Assembly (NCBI RefSeq): GCF_043290135.1
Contig: NC_134701.1
Span: 95,312,202 to 95,376,201, forward strand
Direction of reading: 5' to 3'
Length of the DNA stretch: 64,000 nucleotides
Source: Rhipicephalus microplus
Lineage: Eukaryota; Arthropoda; Arachnida; Ixodida; Ixodidae
Position numbers and translations under genes: made by a program. A model generated the notes under the pieces. That model worked only from the letters and a program-made list of their open reading frames with translations. It was not told the DNA's origin and did no database searches. Positions 54,600 through 64,000 of the stretch are shown here, in pieces (position 1 is the stretch's first letter; every line of letters starts with the position of its first letter).

Positions 54600-56870
54600 G
54601 CGGCCTTCGGGGGCAAGGTTGCTGGGACTCAAAGTGCGGAAGACCTCCCATCGACGCTTGCACGCAACAGGGAAGACATTCAATTAGAGAATAATCGCAA
54701 TACCGAAGAAACGCTGAAATCCACACCTGAACCCAGTGACCGCTTGTCACTTGACATACCTGTGCTGATTGACGGTTTTCAGGTCAATGCATTGATAGAC
54801 ACTGGTGCAGACTATTCGATTATCAGCGGGAGGCTAGCAAAAGATCTCAGGAAAGTGATTACGCCGTGGAATGGAACGCGAATTTGAACTGCTGAAGGAC
54901 ACGTTGTAACACCACTGGGTCGCTGTACGGCAACAGTGAAAATTCGTGCGTCAACGTTTGTGCTCCGCTGCCTCGTTTTGCGCGACTGTTCACGTCAGCT
55001 GATTATCGGCATAGACTTCCTTTGGGAACACGGTGCCATCATAAATCTTCGTGAGCGCATTGTGACCTTCTCGACTCAAGGCGCAACAGATCGAGATGCT
55101 GATAACTGCCGTGGACCTGCGCTGCGAATTGCTGACGACAGTGTGACGCTGCCACCTCGAGCGACTGTTCCCATCGAAGTCATTTGTGAAAACCTCCGGG
55201 ACAGTGACGTGGTCGCTGAAAACAACCTATCACTTCTGCTACTCGAAGGTTTATGTGCCGCCCGAAGTGTTGTGCGTGTCTGTTACGGACAGTCACAAAT
55301 ACTAGTTACGAACTTCAACTACGAGCACCGGCATCTTTTCCGCGGAACCATCGTAGCCTATGGAGACCCTGTTGCCGACGTCACAGAGGGCTTCACGTCC
55401 GAGGAAACGCATGAGGATGAGGAATTTCTAGACCACATTGACATTAATTTGACGCTGTCAGACAAGAGAAAGGCTGTACTTCATGACCTTTTATGGGAGT
55501 TTCAGTCTTGCTTCGCCTCTTCTTCCAAAGTCCGTCAAACACACTTCGCCAAGCATCGAATTATTACCGACGATGACATCCGCCCCATCCGACAGCAGCC
55601 TTATCACGTTTCTTCTAAAGAACGTGCGGCTATTCAGACACAAGTAAAAGATATGCTCGATGACGGGATTAATTATCCATCCAGCAGCCCTTGGTCCTCG
55701 CCAGTCGTTCTAGTGAAGAAAAAAGACGGAATGCTGCGATTTTGTATTGACTACAGGAAGCTTAATGGCGTCACGAAAAAAGACGTTTACCCTCTTCCAC
55801 GGGTCCACGACTCTCTCGACAGATTACGACGCGCGAAGTATTTTTCGTCCATCGATCTAAAGCCTGGCTATTGACAAATTGAAGTGGATAAACGAGACCG
55901 AGAAAAAAACCGCGCTTGTGACTCCAGACGGACTTTACGAATTCCGAATTCTTCCCTTCGGCCTCTGTTCTGCCCCAACCACTTTTCAGAGGATGATGGA
56001 CACAGTTCTCGCTGGCTTGAAGTGGCAAAGCTGCCTTGTCTACCTCGATGATGTGGTCATCTTTTCGGGGAGCTTTGAAGAACATCTGAAGCGTCTGAGA
56101 AAGGTTCTGGATGCCAATCGCACAGCTGAAACCCCAAAAATGTCATTTAGGCTATGAAGAGCTAAAATTTCTGGGGCATGTCATAAGTGCGGATGGAGTG
56201 CGACCGGATCTAGACGAAACTGCTGCTCTCACCGCCTTCCCTGTTTCATCAGATAAAAGAGCAGTACGCCGTTTTCTCGGCTTGTGCGCGTATTATCGCC
56301 GATTTATCGCCAACTTCTCGAAGATAGCTGATTCTTTTGCGCGACTCACTCGAGAGGACGTGCCTTTTACTTGGAGCGCAGAACAAGATGCAGCGTTTAC
56401 AGAGCTAGCACAGAGAATGCAAACAGCCCCTGTTCTTGCCCATTTTGATGAGGATGCTGCTACGGAAATTCATACAGATGCCAGCAACGTCGGACTTAGC
56501 ACTGTCCTTGTATAACGACATGGTGACGTTGAACGTGTAATAGCTTACGCCAGTCATACTCCTTCTCGAGCCGAGACCAACTATTTTACATCGGAAAAAG
56601 AATTCCTGGCAGTCGTGTGGGCCACGACCAAATTTGGGCCTTACCTGTACGGTCGTCCCTTCAAAGTGGTGGCTGACCACCTCTCGCTCTGCTGGCTGGC
56701 AAATTTCAGAGATCCATCTGGCCGTCTCGCTCGGTGGAGTTTGCGTTTGCAGGATTTCGATATTACGACTGTGTACAAGTCAGGGCGCAAACACGAAGTT
56801 GCCGACGCGCTTTCTCGAGCGCCTGTGGGGCACGCTGTCAGGGGCTCCGAGGATGAAGATGCCTTTCTCG
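54600..56870 (+). pseudogene. Protease, RT and RNase H remnant of the 53-kb Gypsy element
   Basis: Protease: NALIDTGADYSIISG near 54785 (catalytic DTG) and [12 protein letters not shown] near 54995, separated by an in-frame TGA at 54885. [17 protein letters not shown] near 55690, [22 protein letters not shown] followed by TGA at 55872, then a frameshift in a run of As near 55905. After it come FGLCSAPTTFQRMMD and YLDDVVIF (palm) near 56040, with another frameshift near 56125. RNase H: IHTDASNVGL near 56468, a TAA at 56513-56515, then EKEFLAVVWA and HEVADALSRAP near 56800. All domains recognisable, none continuous. Confidence 0.9.
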
Positions 56871-56989
56871 GAGCAGTCACCGATTCCGAATTTATGTCAA
56901 AACAGCGGGCAGACGACGAACTACGCCCAGCCCATGAGTCCCTGGAAGGCCGGAACTCTCAGGTTTCTCGACACATTGCTCGCGAACTC

Positions 56990-58181
56990 ACCTCTTTTTG
57001 TCTAAGAAAAGGTATTTTTACAAGAAAAACTCCCGTGGTAGCGACAAAGCCTTCCCCCTCGCTGTTCCTACCGAAATGCGGGACGAGATCCTCCTTCCGT
57101 GCCATGACGAGCCCACGTCAAGATATTTGGGTTATTCGCGAACTCTCGCCAGAGTACGCCAACAGTATTACTGGCCGCGACTATCAACTAGTGTACATCG
57201 ATACGTGAAAGGCTGCCGTGAGGGCCAGCGTCGCAAGACTCCGCCTGTGAGACTCCTGGGCCTACTCCAGCCGATCGCACCACCACAGACATCGTTTTAC
57301 CTCGTGGGAATGGACCTTCTCGGGCCATTTCCCTTGTCGTCCTCTGGGAACAAATGGATTATAGTTGCGACAGATTATCTTACTCGTTATGCTAAAACAA
57401 AAGCGTTACCCGTGGCACATCTTCTGAAGTCGCGCAGTTCTTCGTGCACCAAATAGTTCTACGGCATGGTGCCCCGTCATGCGTGATTACGGACAGAGGG
57501 ACGTCATTTACAGCACGAATGATGGAGGACATTTTTAAACTGAGCTGCACAAGTCGTCGAAAAACGACGGCTTATCACCCGCAATCGAATGGACTGACAA
57601 AGAGGCTTAACAAGACCATAGCGGACATGCTGTCAATGTACATTGACGTACAACACAAAACCTGGGACGAAATTCTTCCATACATCACGTTTGCATACAA
57701 TACGGCAACGCAAGAAACAACGCGATTTCCATCTTTCCGACTCGTTTACGGACGCAACGTGCGAACCATGCTCGATGCTATGCTTCCGTGTGACCAAAGC
57801 AATGAAATTGCTCCAGACGCTGAGCAATACACTCAATACGCCGAAGAAGCTCGTCAGCTAGCTCGCATAAGCACCAGTCACCAACAAGATGAAGACGCAC
57901 GACGTTAGAAACTCCGCCATCGAAACGTCACCTACCACCCTGGGAACCGATTCTGGGTGTGGACCCCTGTCCGGCAACCAGGCTTATCCGAAAAACTCCT
58001 AAGCCGTTATTCTGGACCGTACAAGGTTCTTAGACGTGTCACAGATCTTACCTACGAGGTATTTCCGGACGGTGCAGCGTCTTCTTGTCGACAGCTTCGG
58101 CCCGAAACCGTGCATGTCGTTAGGCTGAAGCCCTACTTCACACACTATCCCTTGTGGTTCACGTGTTGCGACATGCCGTGA
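56990..58181 (+). pseudogene. Integrase remnant of the 53-kb Gypsy element
   Basis: Zinc-binding region: LPCHDEPTSRYLGYSRT, with CREGQRRK in place of the usual C-x2-C, so one zinc ligand is lost. Catalytic core: GMDLLGPFPL (first Asp, near 57310), VITDRGTSFTA (second Asp, near 57485), and KTTAYHPQSNGLTKRLNKT (57565-57625). In that last motif, the third acidic residue after G-L-T is replaced by Lys. The C-terminal part (NVTYHPGNRFWVW, YSGPYKVLRRVTDLTYEV) ends at 58181. Frames change near 57020 and 57440, and a stop lies at 57906. Confidence 0.9.
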
Positions 58182-58365
58182 CATTGTGCTGCTGCTGCCG
58201 TTCGTGCTCTCCTGTGTTTTTATGCCTTTTCTTTTTGCGCTTGGCGCAAGCATTGGCGAAATTTCCTCATTTGCGCTGCGAGTACTGGCACTTTGCCTCT
58301 TTTTGTTCTCTGTATATGCGCGTGTATGCCATCATTTTTTTTTCTTTACGAGCATCGAGTCGATG

Positions 58366-58384
58366 CTTTCAAATGGGGGACTAT
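58366..58384 (+). other. Polypurine tract of the 53-kb Gypsy element
   Basis: CAAATGGGGGA, a short purine-rich run just before the 3' LTR. It would prime plus-strand DNA synthesis. Confidence 0.5.
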
Positions 58385-58510
58385 TGCCACATGATATGCT
58401 TGGGTGAGATCCAGGAGTGAAAGAAGACAAAGACGATCTGTCTGAGATACTGCTTGGCTAGTCGACTCAACGAACCCATTAAACCAAGTTATGTCTTGAG
58501 AAACGTGACA
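58385..58510 (+). repeat. 3' LTR of the 53-kb Gypsy element
   Basis: 126 bases. It differs from the 5' LTR at only a handful of positions. ATAT follows. Confidence 0.92.
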
Positions 58511-59367
58511 ATATTTAATGTTCATAAAATTACTTAGGCCTAACTGTAATTATTGTTGACGTTTCACGAATATTAGCCTCTATTTGAAAAGTAGTTCCGA
58601 AACTTGGCGTAGCTTGTGGTAAAATGCTTCAGTTCCACGCAGAATGTTCGGGTTCGTTTCCAGCAGGGACCCTGAAATTTATTCTTTGCATTCGTCAGGT
58701 CGACACTACCGATGTCAGGTATTTCTTCATGCTCAGGCGTTAAACGTGGTCATGTGTGTTCTCATCGTTCCTAGGTAGATACTAAGTGTCAATCACTTGA
58801 GGCACACACCTCCATACCAGCGGCACGTATACCCGCCCGTGGGTGTGGGTCACTGTCTGGTGGCAATTTTTTGATGACATACGCAGTGAGACTGTGACTT
58901 GATTGATGTCTTGACGAGCGCGTCATATTCGTCAAAGCATCTTACGCTCCCATGCTAATTTTGGTTCACTCCAAGTAAGGGGGGGGGGGGACCACTAGAG
59001 CCCCTAAACGTGAGTGGCTAGATAGATTGATGCACTCAAATTCACCGAAGTTACCAGGAAATGCTTCGCATTCAAAAGAGCCTTGGAAAATACACTGCAA
59101 TTATGCATTTAACTAATAACCTAGCGGATCACGAGTAGATGGGGGGGGGGGGAATCGTACAGCTGGCTCCAAAATGGCGGCACACAAAAAAATATGCTGA
59201 ATGTGGCGGACGCTGGCAACAGCTTGCCCGATCGCCCACTTATTTGGGCGGAGATTTTTAGGGCACTTTATGTCTCCACCACTAAGGTGGTCATGTGGGC
59301 TCCTTTGAGTTAAGTGTTGAGTAGTGTTCGGCGCGGCGCCTCTCACGCTTAGACAAGCGTCGCTTTC

Positions 59368-59589
59368 ATGGAGTGTGGTCTCTCCTGCACGTTCGTTTAT
59401 CAGAATCCTGATTCGGGAGAGCACAAAGGTCATTTCTCTCGATGCTGCGGCTGCGTTTACGAAAAGGCACGTACACCTCACACACGAAGTAAGACTTGTG
59501 ATGGTTGCTCGGCTTGCCCTTTGTATACTGCTGCGTTTGCTTCGTCCGTCTTTCCGTACCAAAAGCATGCTTTATGTGTCCAGCTGTGA
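59368..59589 (+). other. Short cysteine-rich open frame, status unknown
   Basis: 73 codons from ATG, with nine or ten cysteines including SRCCGCVYEKA and CDGCSACPLY. No signal peptide, no splice sites that I can defend, and no family that I recognise. The opposite strand is also open. I list it because the cysteine pattern is unusual, but chance is likely. Confidence 0.2.
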
Positions 59590-59643
59590 CAGCTGTTAGT
59601 CCGCGCCCGTCCTAAGTATGCTCATTTCATGCCTGCTTTCTGC

Positions 59644-59687
59644 TTGAGGTGCACGCTGCAGGCTTCTAGCTGCAGCGTGCACCTCAA
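59644..59687. repeat. Perfect 18-base hairpin
   Basis: TTGAGGTGCACGCTGCAG at 59644-59661, loop GCTTCTAG, and the exact reverse complement at 59670-59687. Confidence 0.92.
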
Positions 59688-62030
59688 AATTCAGCTTGCT
59701 GCTTCGTGGCGATGTCAGTGGGTCATGCTATCACGGCACGGTGGACATGACCCTAAAACTTCTCGAAAACTTTAATGCCATAACCGTGCAACTTCACCTA
59801 ATTATTTTTTAGCACGACGCAAACGTTTCCACATGAGAGTACACGGCCGCTACGGCTAGATACCACATCAAAACAACAATTAGAAGGTTGCCATAAACGT
59901 CAACACAGCACATCGATAGAGTACGTGGCTTCATGTCCGCAGGATGAGACTTACCTCGAGGCATACGCCTGGGAAATGCATTTCGCAGTGACTCGGGCAT
60001 CCTCGTCTTCCTTCGTCTGCTCCACATCATAAATTTGACTAATGAGCTTTACTCCTATGTTAGATTTGCTTCTCGGAAGTGCTTGCTAAGCTCACGGATT
60101 TTTATGAAGCCGCACTGCATTGTCAGGTGACTCAAACTCAGCCCACGCTCGCTCTCTGCACGAGCACGTAAGCGAGTGGCAGCGCATTGGCGGGAAAAGA
60201 TAACGTGGGATATTCCTCCTAAATTTCAACTTTTCTACCAAAAATGGCGCTGTCTGTCCAGAGTCGCAGCGTCACTATGCGTTGCTTTGGCTTTTTATAG
60301 ATCTTCTCTAGCGTTGTGTCTCACTTGCGTGCGTGCTTATCTCAGCATTTGGGTGCTTTTTACCATTTGTGCTTCCACCACAATTTCGCTTTCAAGTTAC
60401 AGTAAGCTCATTGCACGCCAAATGTCCCAGCCGTTTTGGCCAACCATCTTAAATGTATTCGAGAAAAAAAAACGTGCTTATTTACTGCACTGAAAATAGT
60501 TGAACGGCTGAAACATTTCTGAGAGAAAAAGTTTTTGGTCACGTGGCTGCCTTCTGGACTTCTTGGAAAGCCGTTTAGGTGTTGTTTGTGAAAAAATTTC
60601 ATTTTAAAAGTACCGCTCTTTTTTTCTTTACCAAACTTTGTCTACATGTTAAGTAAACGTTCTTCTGTAAGTTTTTTGAAGCCTAGTAATATTAGCGCAA
60701 TTTTTCTCGCACATACAACTACAGAAATTTAGCCAAAAGTTGTTATCTTTGCAAATATTCTATTGCAATACCACATTACTGCAATAATGATCACTGCGTT
60801 GTCGGCTTAACCTTTCTACAAGCGGCTTTTCATAGAATTACGGTATATTCAGGCAACACCTGGAAATGCGAATTGGTCTGCAAGTGTGCCCAGGATTCTG
60901 TACTACAATGTAGTATGGCATTCCTCGGTCAAAACAATCGTGACCCCGCTGACTTGGAGAGAAGGCGTCATGAACTGTTGCTCCGTGGTGCCAAAATAGC
61001 ACACCGAGAAAGGGTCAGAGTTGGACCCGAAACGTCAGTATTTCTCGGTTTATGTAGTTATAAGTTATTGCTTCAAAATGCAGGGGTCAGTGACCCATGC
61101 ATTTTGGTTCCCTACGAGACAGATTCTGTGAAATGTTCACTTTTTTTTTCTAAGCATACGTAGGTATTATCCCGGCAACAGCGCCCAGCACTTCGCTGCT
61201 GGCATCAGCTCAAGTAGTCTAGGGCAAGCGTCGGATTATTCGCATTAGGATTACTGATGTCTGTACAACATAGTTTATGCTCTCGGGGACTAGGCGAAGT
61301 GGTAGAATTTGCATTTGGCTTAGCACATGTTCTTCGCAGTGCACAATCTACGAGTTGCCGGGGAGCCCTTTGGCACACTTACACAGAACGATTAGCTGCG
61401 CTCTGGTCAACGCTTTGAAGGCAGCCGAGAAGAAGAACCCTGATGTCCAAATGGTCCTATTTGCATTTGAATCAGCCGTCAGGAACACGCTAGACATTTA
61501 TGACTGTGAGTGTTGCTTGTATTCTTTCGTTTTACTCAAGGAAGCAGTTGTGAACTCCGCATGGCGATATCCATCGAACCTCGCACTTGTGCGAAGGCGA
61601 GAATAATGTCCACGAAATCCCGAGAGTGCAAAATAGCAGCCCGACCAAACTGACGCGGATCCACTACCACTATAACACAACAGGACTGGGCTTTTTCTCA
61701 ACAACTTTCTTTACAGTTCACATAATTTTCAGTATATCAACTTGAATATAAAGGCTGGTGGGCTTTTTTCTCTTGCGTATTTCAGCCAAAGGCCCCAATG
61801 AGGCTGAAGCTCAACTGGACAAGTAACACTTTGCTACTACGATTCCTTCAACTTCAGAAAAAAAGTGTATTTCGTTTTATTAGGCCTTTAATACCAAAGT
61901 ATTACATAGGCGAGTGGGCGGAAAATTGGCGCAGCCTCATCACTGTAAAACCTAAGGAAAAGATGTTATTTAATTGTTTATAATGCTATTGGTGCTACGA
62001 CAGCTGTTATTGAAATGGCAGGATTACTGT

Positions 62031-62193
62031 TGATTGACAGATATGTGGGGTTTAACGTCTCAAAACCACCACATGATTATGAGAGACGCCATAGTGAAGG
62101 GCTCCGGAAATTTCGACCACCTGGGGTTCTTTAACGTGCATCCAAATCTGAGCACACGGGCCTACAACATTTCCGCCACCATCGGAAATGCAT
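62031..62193 (-). mobile_element. Ruka-like SINE, minus strand, head truncated
   Basis: TGATTGACAGATATGTGGGG, AACGTCTCAAAACC, GGGCTCCGGAAATTTCGAC, TGGGGTTCTTTAACGTGCAT and ACATTTCCGCCACCATCGG. It stops abruptly where the satellite block begins (62194). Confidence 0.88.
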
Positions 62194-62758
62194 ACATGAC
62201 ACGCATGTCGTGATTATTATGTTTGGATGTGTTATTTACCTATGTCGTTTGTTCGCGTCACGTAATACCGAGTTTGGTACACGTGAAGCTAGCGAAACGG
62301 CCGCGAGCGCATCATGAGCGTAGCTAAGGTTCATGTCATTACGTGACAAGCATCTCATGTTTGTCATGTTTGCACCAGCACCATACTTTCGTCATCCATT
62401 CACGTGCCGTGATACCAAATTTGGTATGTGAAGCTAGCGAAATGGCTGTGAGCACATCAAGAGCTTGGCATGTAGTCATGTTGTTATATGACACACATGT
62501 CATGATTTTAATTTTAGGGTCTGTCGCTTGTGTTCGGAATGCAATCATGTCATATCATACCTGTTTTGCAACATGTCATGTGAACAAAACCACCGCAAGG
62601 GCTGCGGGATTATGAAATGTAAATCATGACATTCATGACATTTATGTCATATTTTTTTTGTTACGACTAGTCAAATGTGTTTTCATACAGTCATGTTATG
62701 CCATACTAAGTTTGCTATTGTTGTCATAATCGAAACAGCCAAAAGGGCTAAATGTCCT
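62194..62758 (+). repeat. Satellite-like tandem array, copy 2
   Basis: Units of about 145 bases related to 10813-12440: ACATGACACGCATGTCGTGA, TTCGCGTCACGTAATACC, GAAGCTAGCGAAACGGCCGC. The last part ends CGAAACAGCCAAAAGGGCTA before the GATA tract, the same junction as at 12415. Confidence 0.85.
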
Positions 62759-62763
62759 ATAGC

Positions 62764-63136
<373 letters not shown>

Positions 63137-63180
63137 CGCTCAAAGTCACCGAAGTTCGCTAAGAAATGCTTCGTATTTAA
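63137..63180 (+). repeat. Conserved right end of the satellite-microsatellite composite, copy 2
   Basis: CTCAAAGTCACCGAAGTTCG then CTAAGAAATGCTTCGTA, matching 12843-12900 and 59032-59080. Confidence 0.75.
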
Positions 63181-63830
63181 AACTTTATTATTATTTAGCC
63201 TGTGGTACTCAAGGCGACACGAGCGCCAGCTCCAGTCCAGCGTCTGTGTCCACTCTGAATATTCAAACGGCCAGACACGCCATCTATCGCTTCAAACAAA
63301 TCTTTCAGCACTCACCGCAGCACTCACGTAAACGCCGTTCAACCCGTGGTGCCACCCGTGCGCAACGCTGCTGCTTCGCATCCCATAAGGGTCTCCTTTC
63401 GAAATATGATTTGAATTTGTTTTCGTTAACGTTTTTGTATGATTCTGTGGTAAAAGTTGTGTGTTTAAGGGGCCCCTCATCGTACTGGGCATGCCTTATG
63501 CCTTTCTCATATACCAGTGTCTTCTTTCTCACTTTCACAATTGTATAATTAGCATTTCGGGATGCTCCAACCATGTACATAAGAATCAGTCATATCACTG
63601 CATGTAATGCAAGAACATTCTCAGCAAACTAATAAGGTATGCTGTCTGGTGTTTCATCATGGATGTCGCTTCTCAGAAAATTAAGCGGCAGAATTAAGCA
63701 GACACGTGTTTCTGTGGCATAATTAGGGGCGCTAAAAATTAAGGTACACCCAATTTTTCCACCATTTAGAGCTCATTGCCTCTTTCCCCAATTGCTAACG
63801 TTTATGCTTCTTCTCTTCCCACATTTTCAG
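63181..63830 (+). other. End of intron 5
   Basis: No repeat recognised. It ends with CTTCTTCTCTTCCCACATTTTCAG, an excellent acceptor. Confidence 0.5.
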
Positions 63831-64000
63831 GCTAGAATCTGCGCTGAAGATAGCAAAAGAAAAACTAATAGTGGACCTGGAAGGCTTTGTTACACTCCCG
63901 GCAGTGGCAGCAATATTCGGACAAATAAAAAAAACAACTATTTTGTACATTGTCCAAAAAAAGGAACATCTTCGCTGATATGCCTATATAATTGCTTATA
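63831..64000 (+). CDS. Exon 6 of the split secreted-protein gene, open at the window end
   Basis: From the acceptor at 63830 the phase-0 frame stays open for 56 codons to the window edge. It starts ARICAEDSKRKTNSGPG and adds RLCYTPGSGSN, YFVHCPKKGTSS and LICLYNC. It is Lys/Asn rich with five cysteines, so this end looks like a disulphide-knotted, basic domain of an extracellular protein. The stop or next donor lies outside. Phase agrees with exon 5. Confidence 0.65.

Larger units (their letters stand above)
53013..58510 (+). mobile_element. Complete but degenerate Gypsy-type LTR element
   Basis: 5.5 kb with LTRs of 125 and 126 bases (TGCCAC...GTGACA), flanked by ATAT at 53009-53012 and 58511-58514. 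The order is LTR, primer-binding site, gag, protease, RT, RNase H, integrase, polypurine tract, LTR, as in Gypsy/Metaviridae-type elements. No envelope frame. Frameshifts and stops affect every domain, so it is dead. Confidence 0.93.
52650..59080 (+). repeat. Dispersed repeat R, copy 2, interrupted by a Gypsy element
   Basis: The left half, 52650-53012, and right half, 58511-59080, align with the uninterrupted copy at 23590-24440. The right half extends to CACCGAAGTTACCAGGAAATGCTTCGCA at 59040-59072, the same terminal sequence as in the satellite-GATA composites. ATGCGAAGCAT near the left end is the reverse complement of ATGCTTCGCAT-like sequence at the right end, so R may have short inverted ends. 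Confidence 0.75.

Overview
This is eukaryotic, repeat-dominated DNA that looks like a hard-tick (ixodid) genome. I infer this from a tRNA-derived SINE with Ruka-like architecture present in many copies, I-superfamily LINEs that carry RNase H, Gypsy-type LTR elements, long (GATA)n and (GACA)n tracts, and short exons split by large introns. There is no sign of bacterial genes, operons or CRISPR. Species assignment is inference only.

Most of the window is a stack of mobile elements. From left to right: a LINE 3' fragment (1-583); a TTAA-flanked inverted-repeat element invaded by an RTE-type LINE (784-2970); a full-length but stop-containing I-type LINE with target-site duplications (3216-8495); satellite, CTCF-like tandem and GACA/GATA blocks (10.8-12.9 kb); a Gypsy element with an inverted pol piece sitting inside a SINE (17.1-18.6 kb); a complete SINE (21.4 kb); a minus-strand LINE relic (21.8-23.6 kb); an old Gypsy fragment (24.5-27 kb); a 650-base repeat with a tRNA-like head (28.2-28.9 kb); an internally deleted minus-strand Gypsy (33.4-35.6 kb); a full-length LINE with two intact ORFs (36080-41753); a second SINE/GATA/tRNA-head cluster (47.5-49.1 kb); a minisatellite split by another repeat (51.2-52.6 kb); a degenerate Gypsy inside a dispersed repeat (52.7-59.1 kb); and a second satellite plus GATA composite (62.2-63.2 kb).

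The least obvious feature is a split host gene on the plus strand whose small exons run through these repeats. It has a TATA box at 13461, a signal-peptide exon at 13514-13595, and exons at 15845-15894, 19698-19737, 46819-46973 and 49954-49989. A sixth, open exon starts at 63831 and leaves the window. Acceptors, donors and codon phases are compatible throughout if one weaker donor is used at exon 3. The product would be a small, cysteine-rich secreted protein of a family I do not recognise. Its introns host nearly all the transposons right of 13.6 kb.

I see no operon-like or defence-like system. The main points of interest are the hidden gene, the apparently intact LINE, the inverted-pol Gypsy, the insertions that can be dated by their empty sites, and CTCF-like motif arrays inside repeats.
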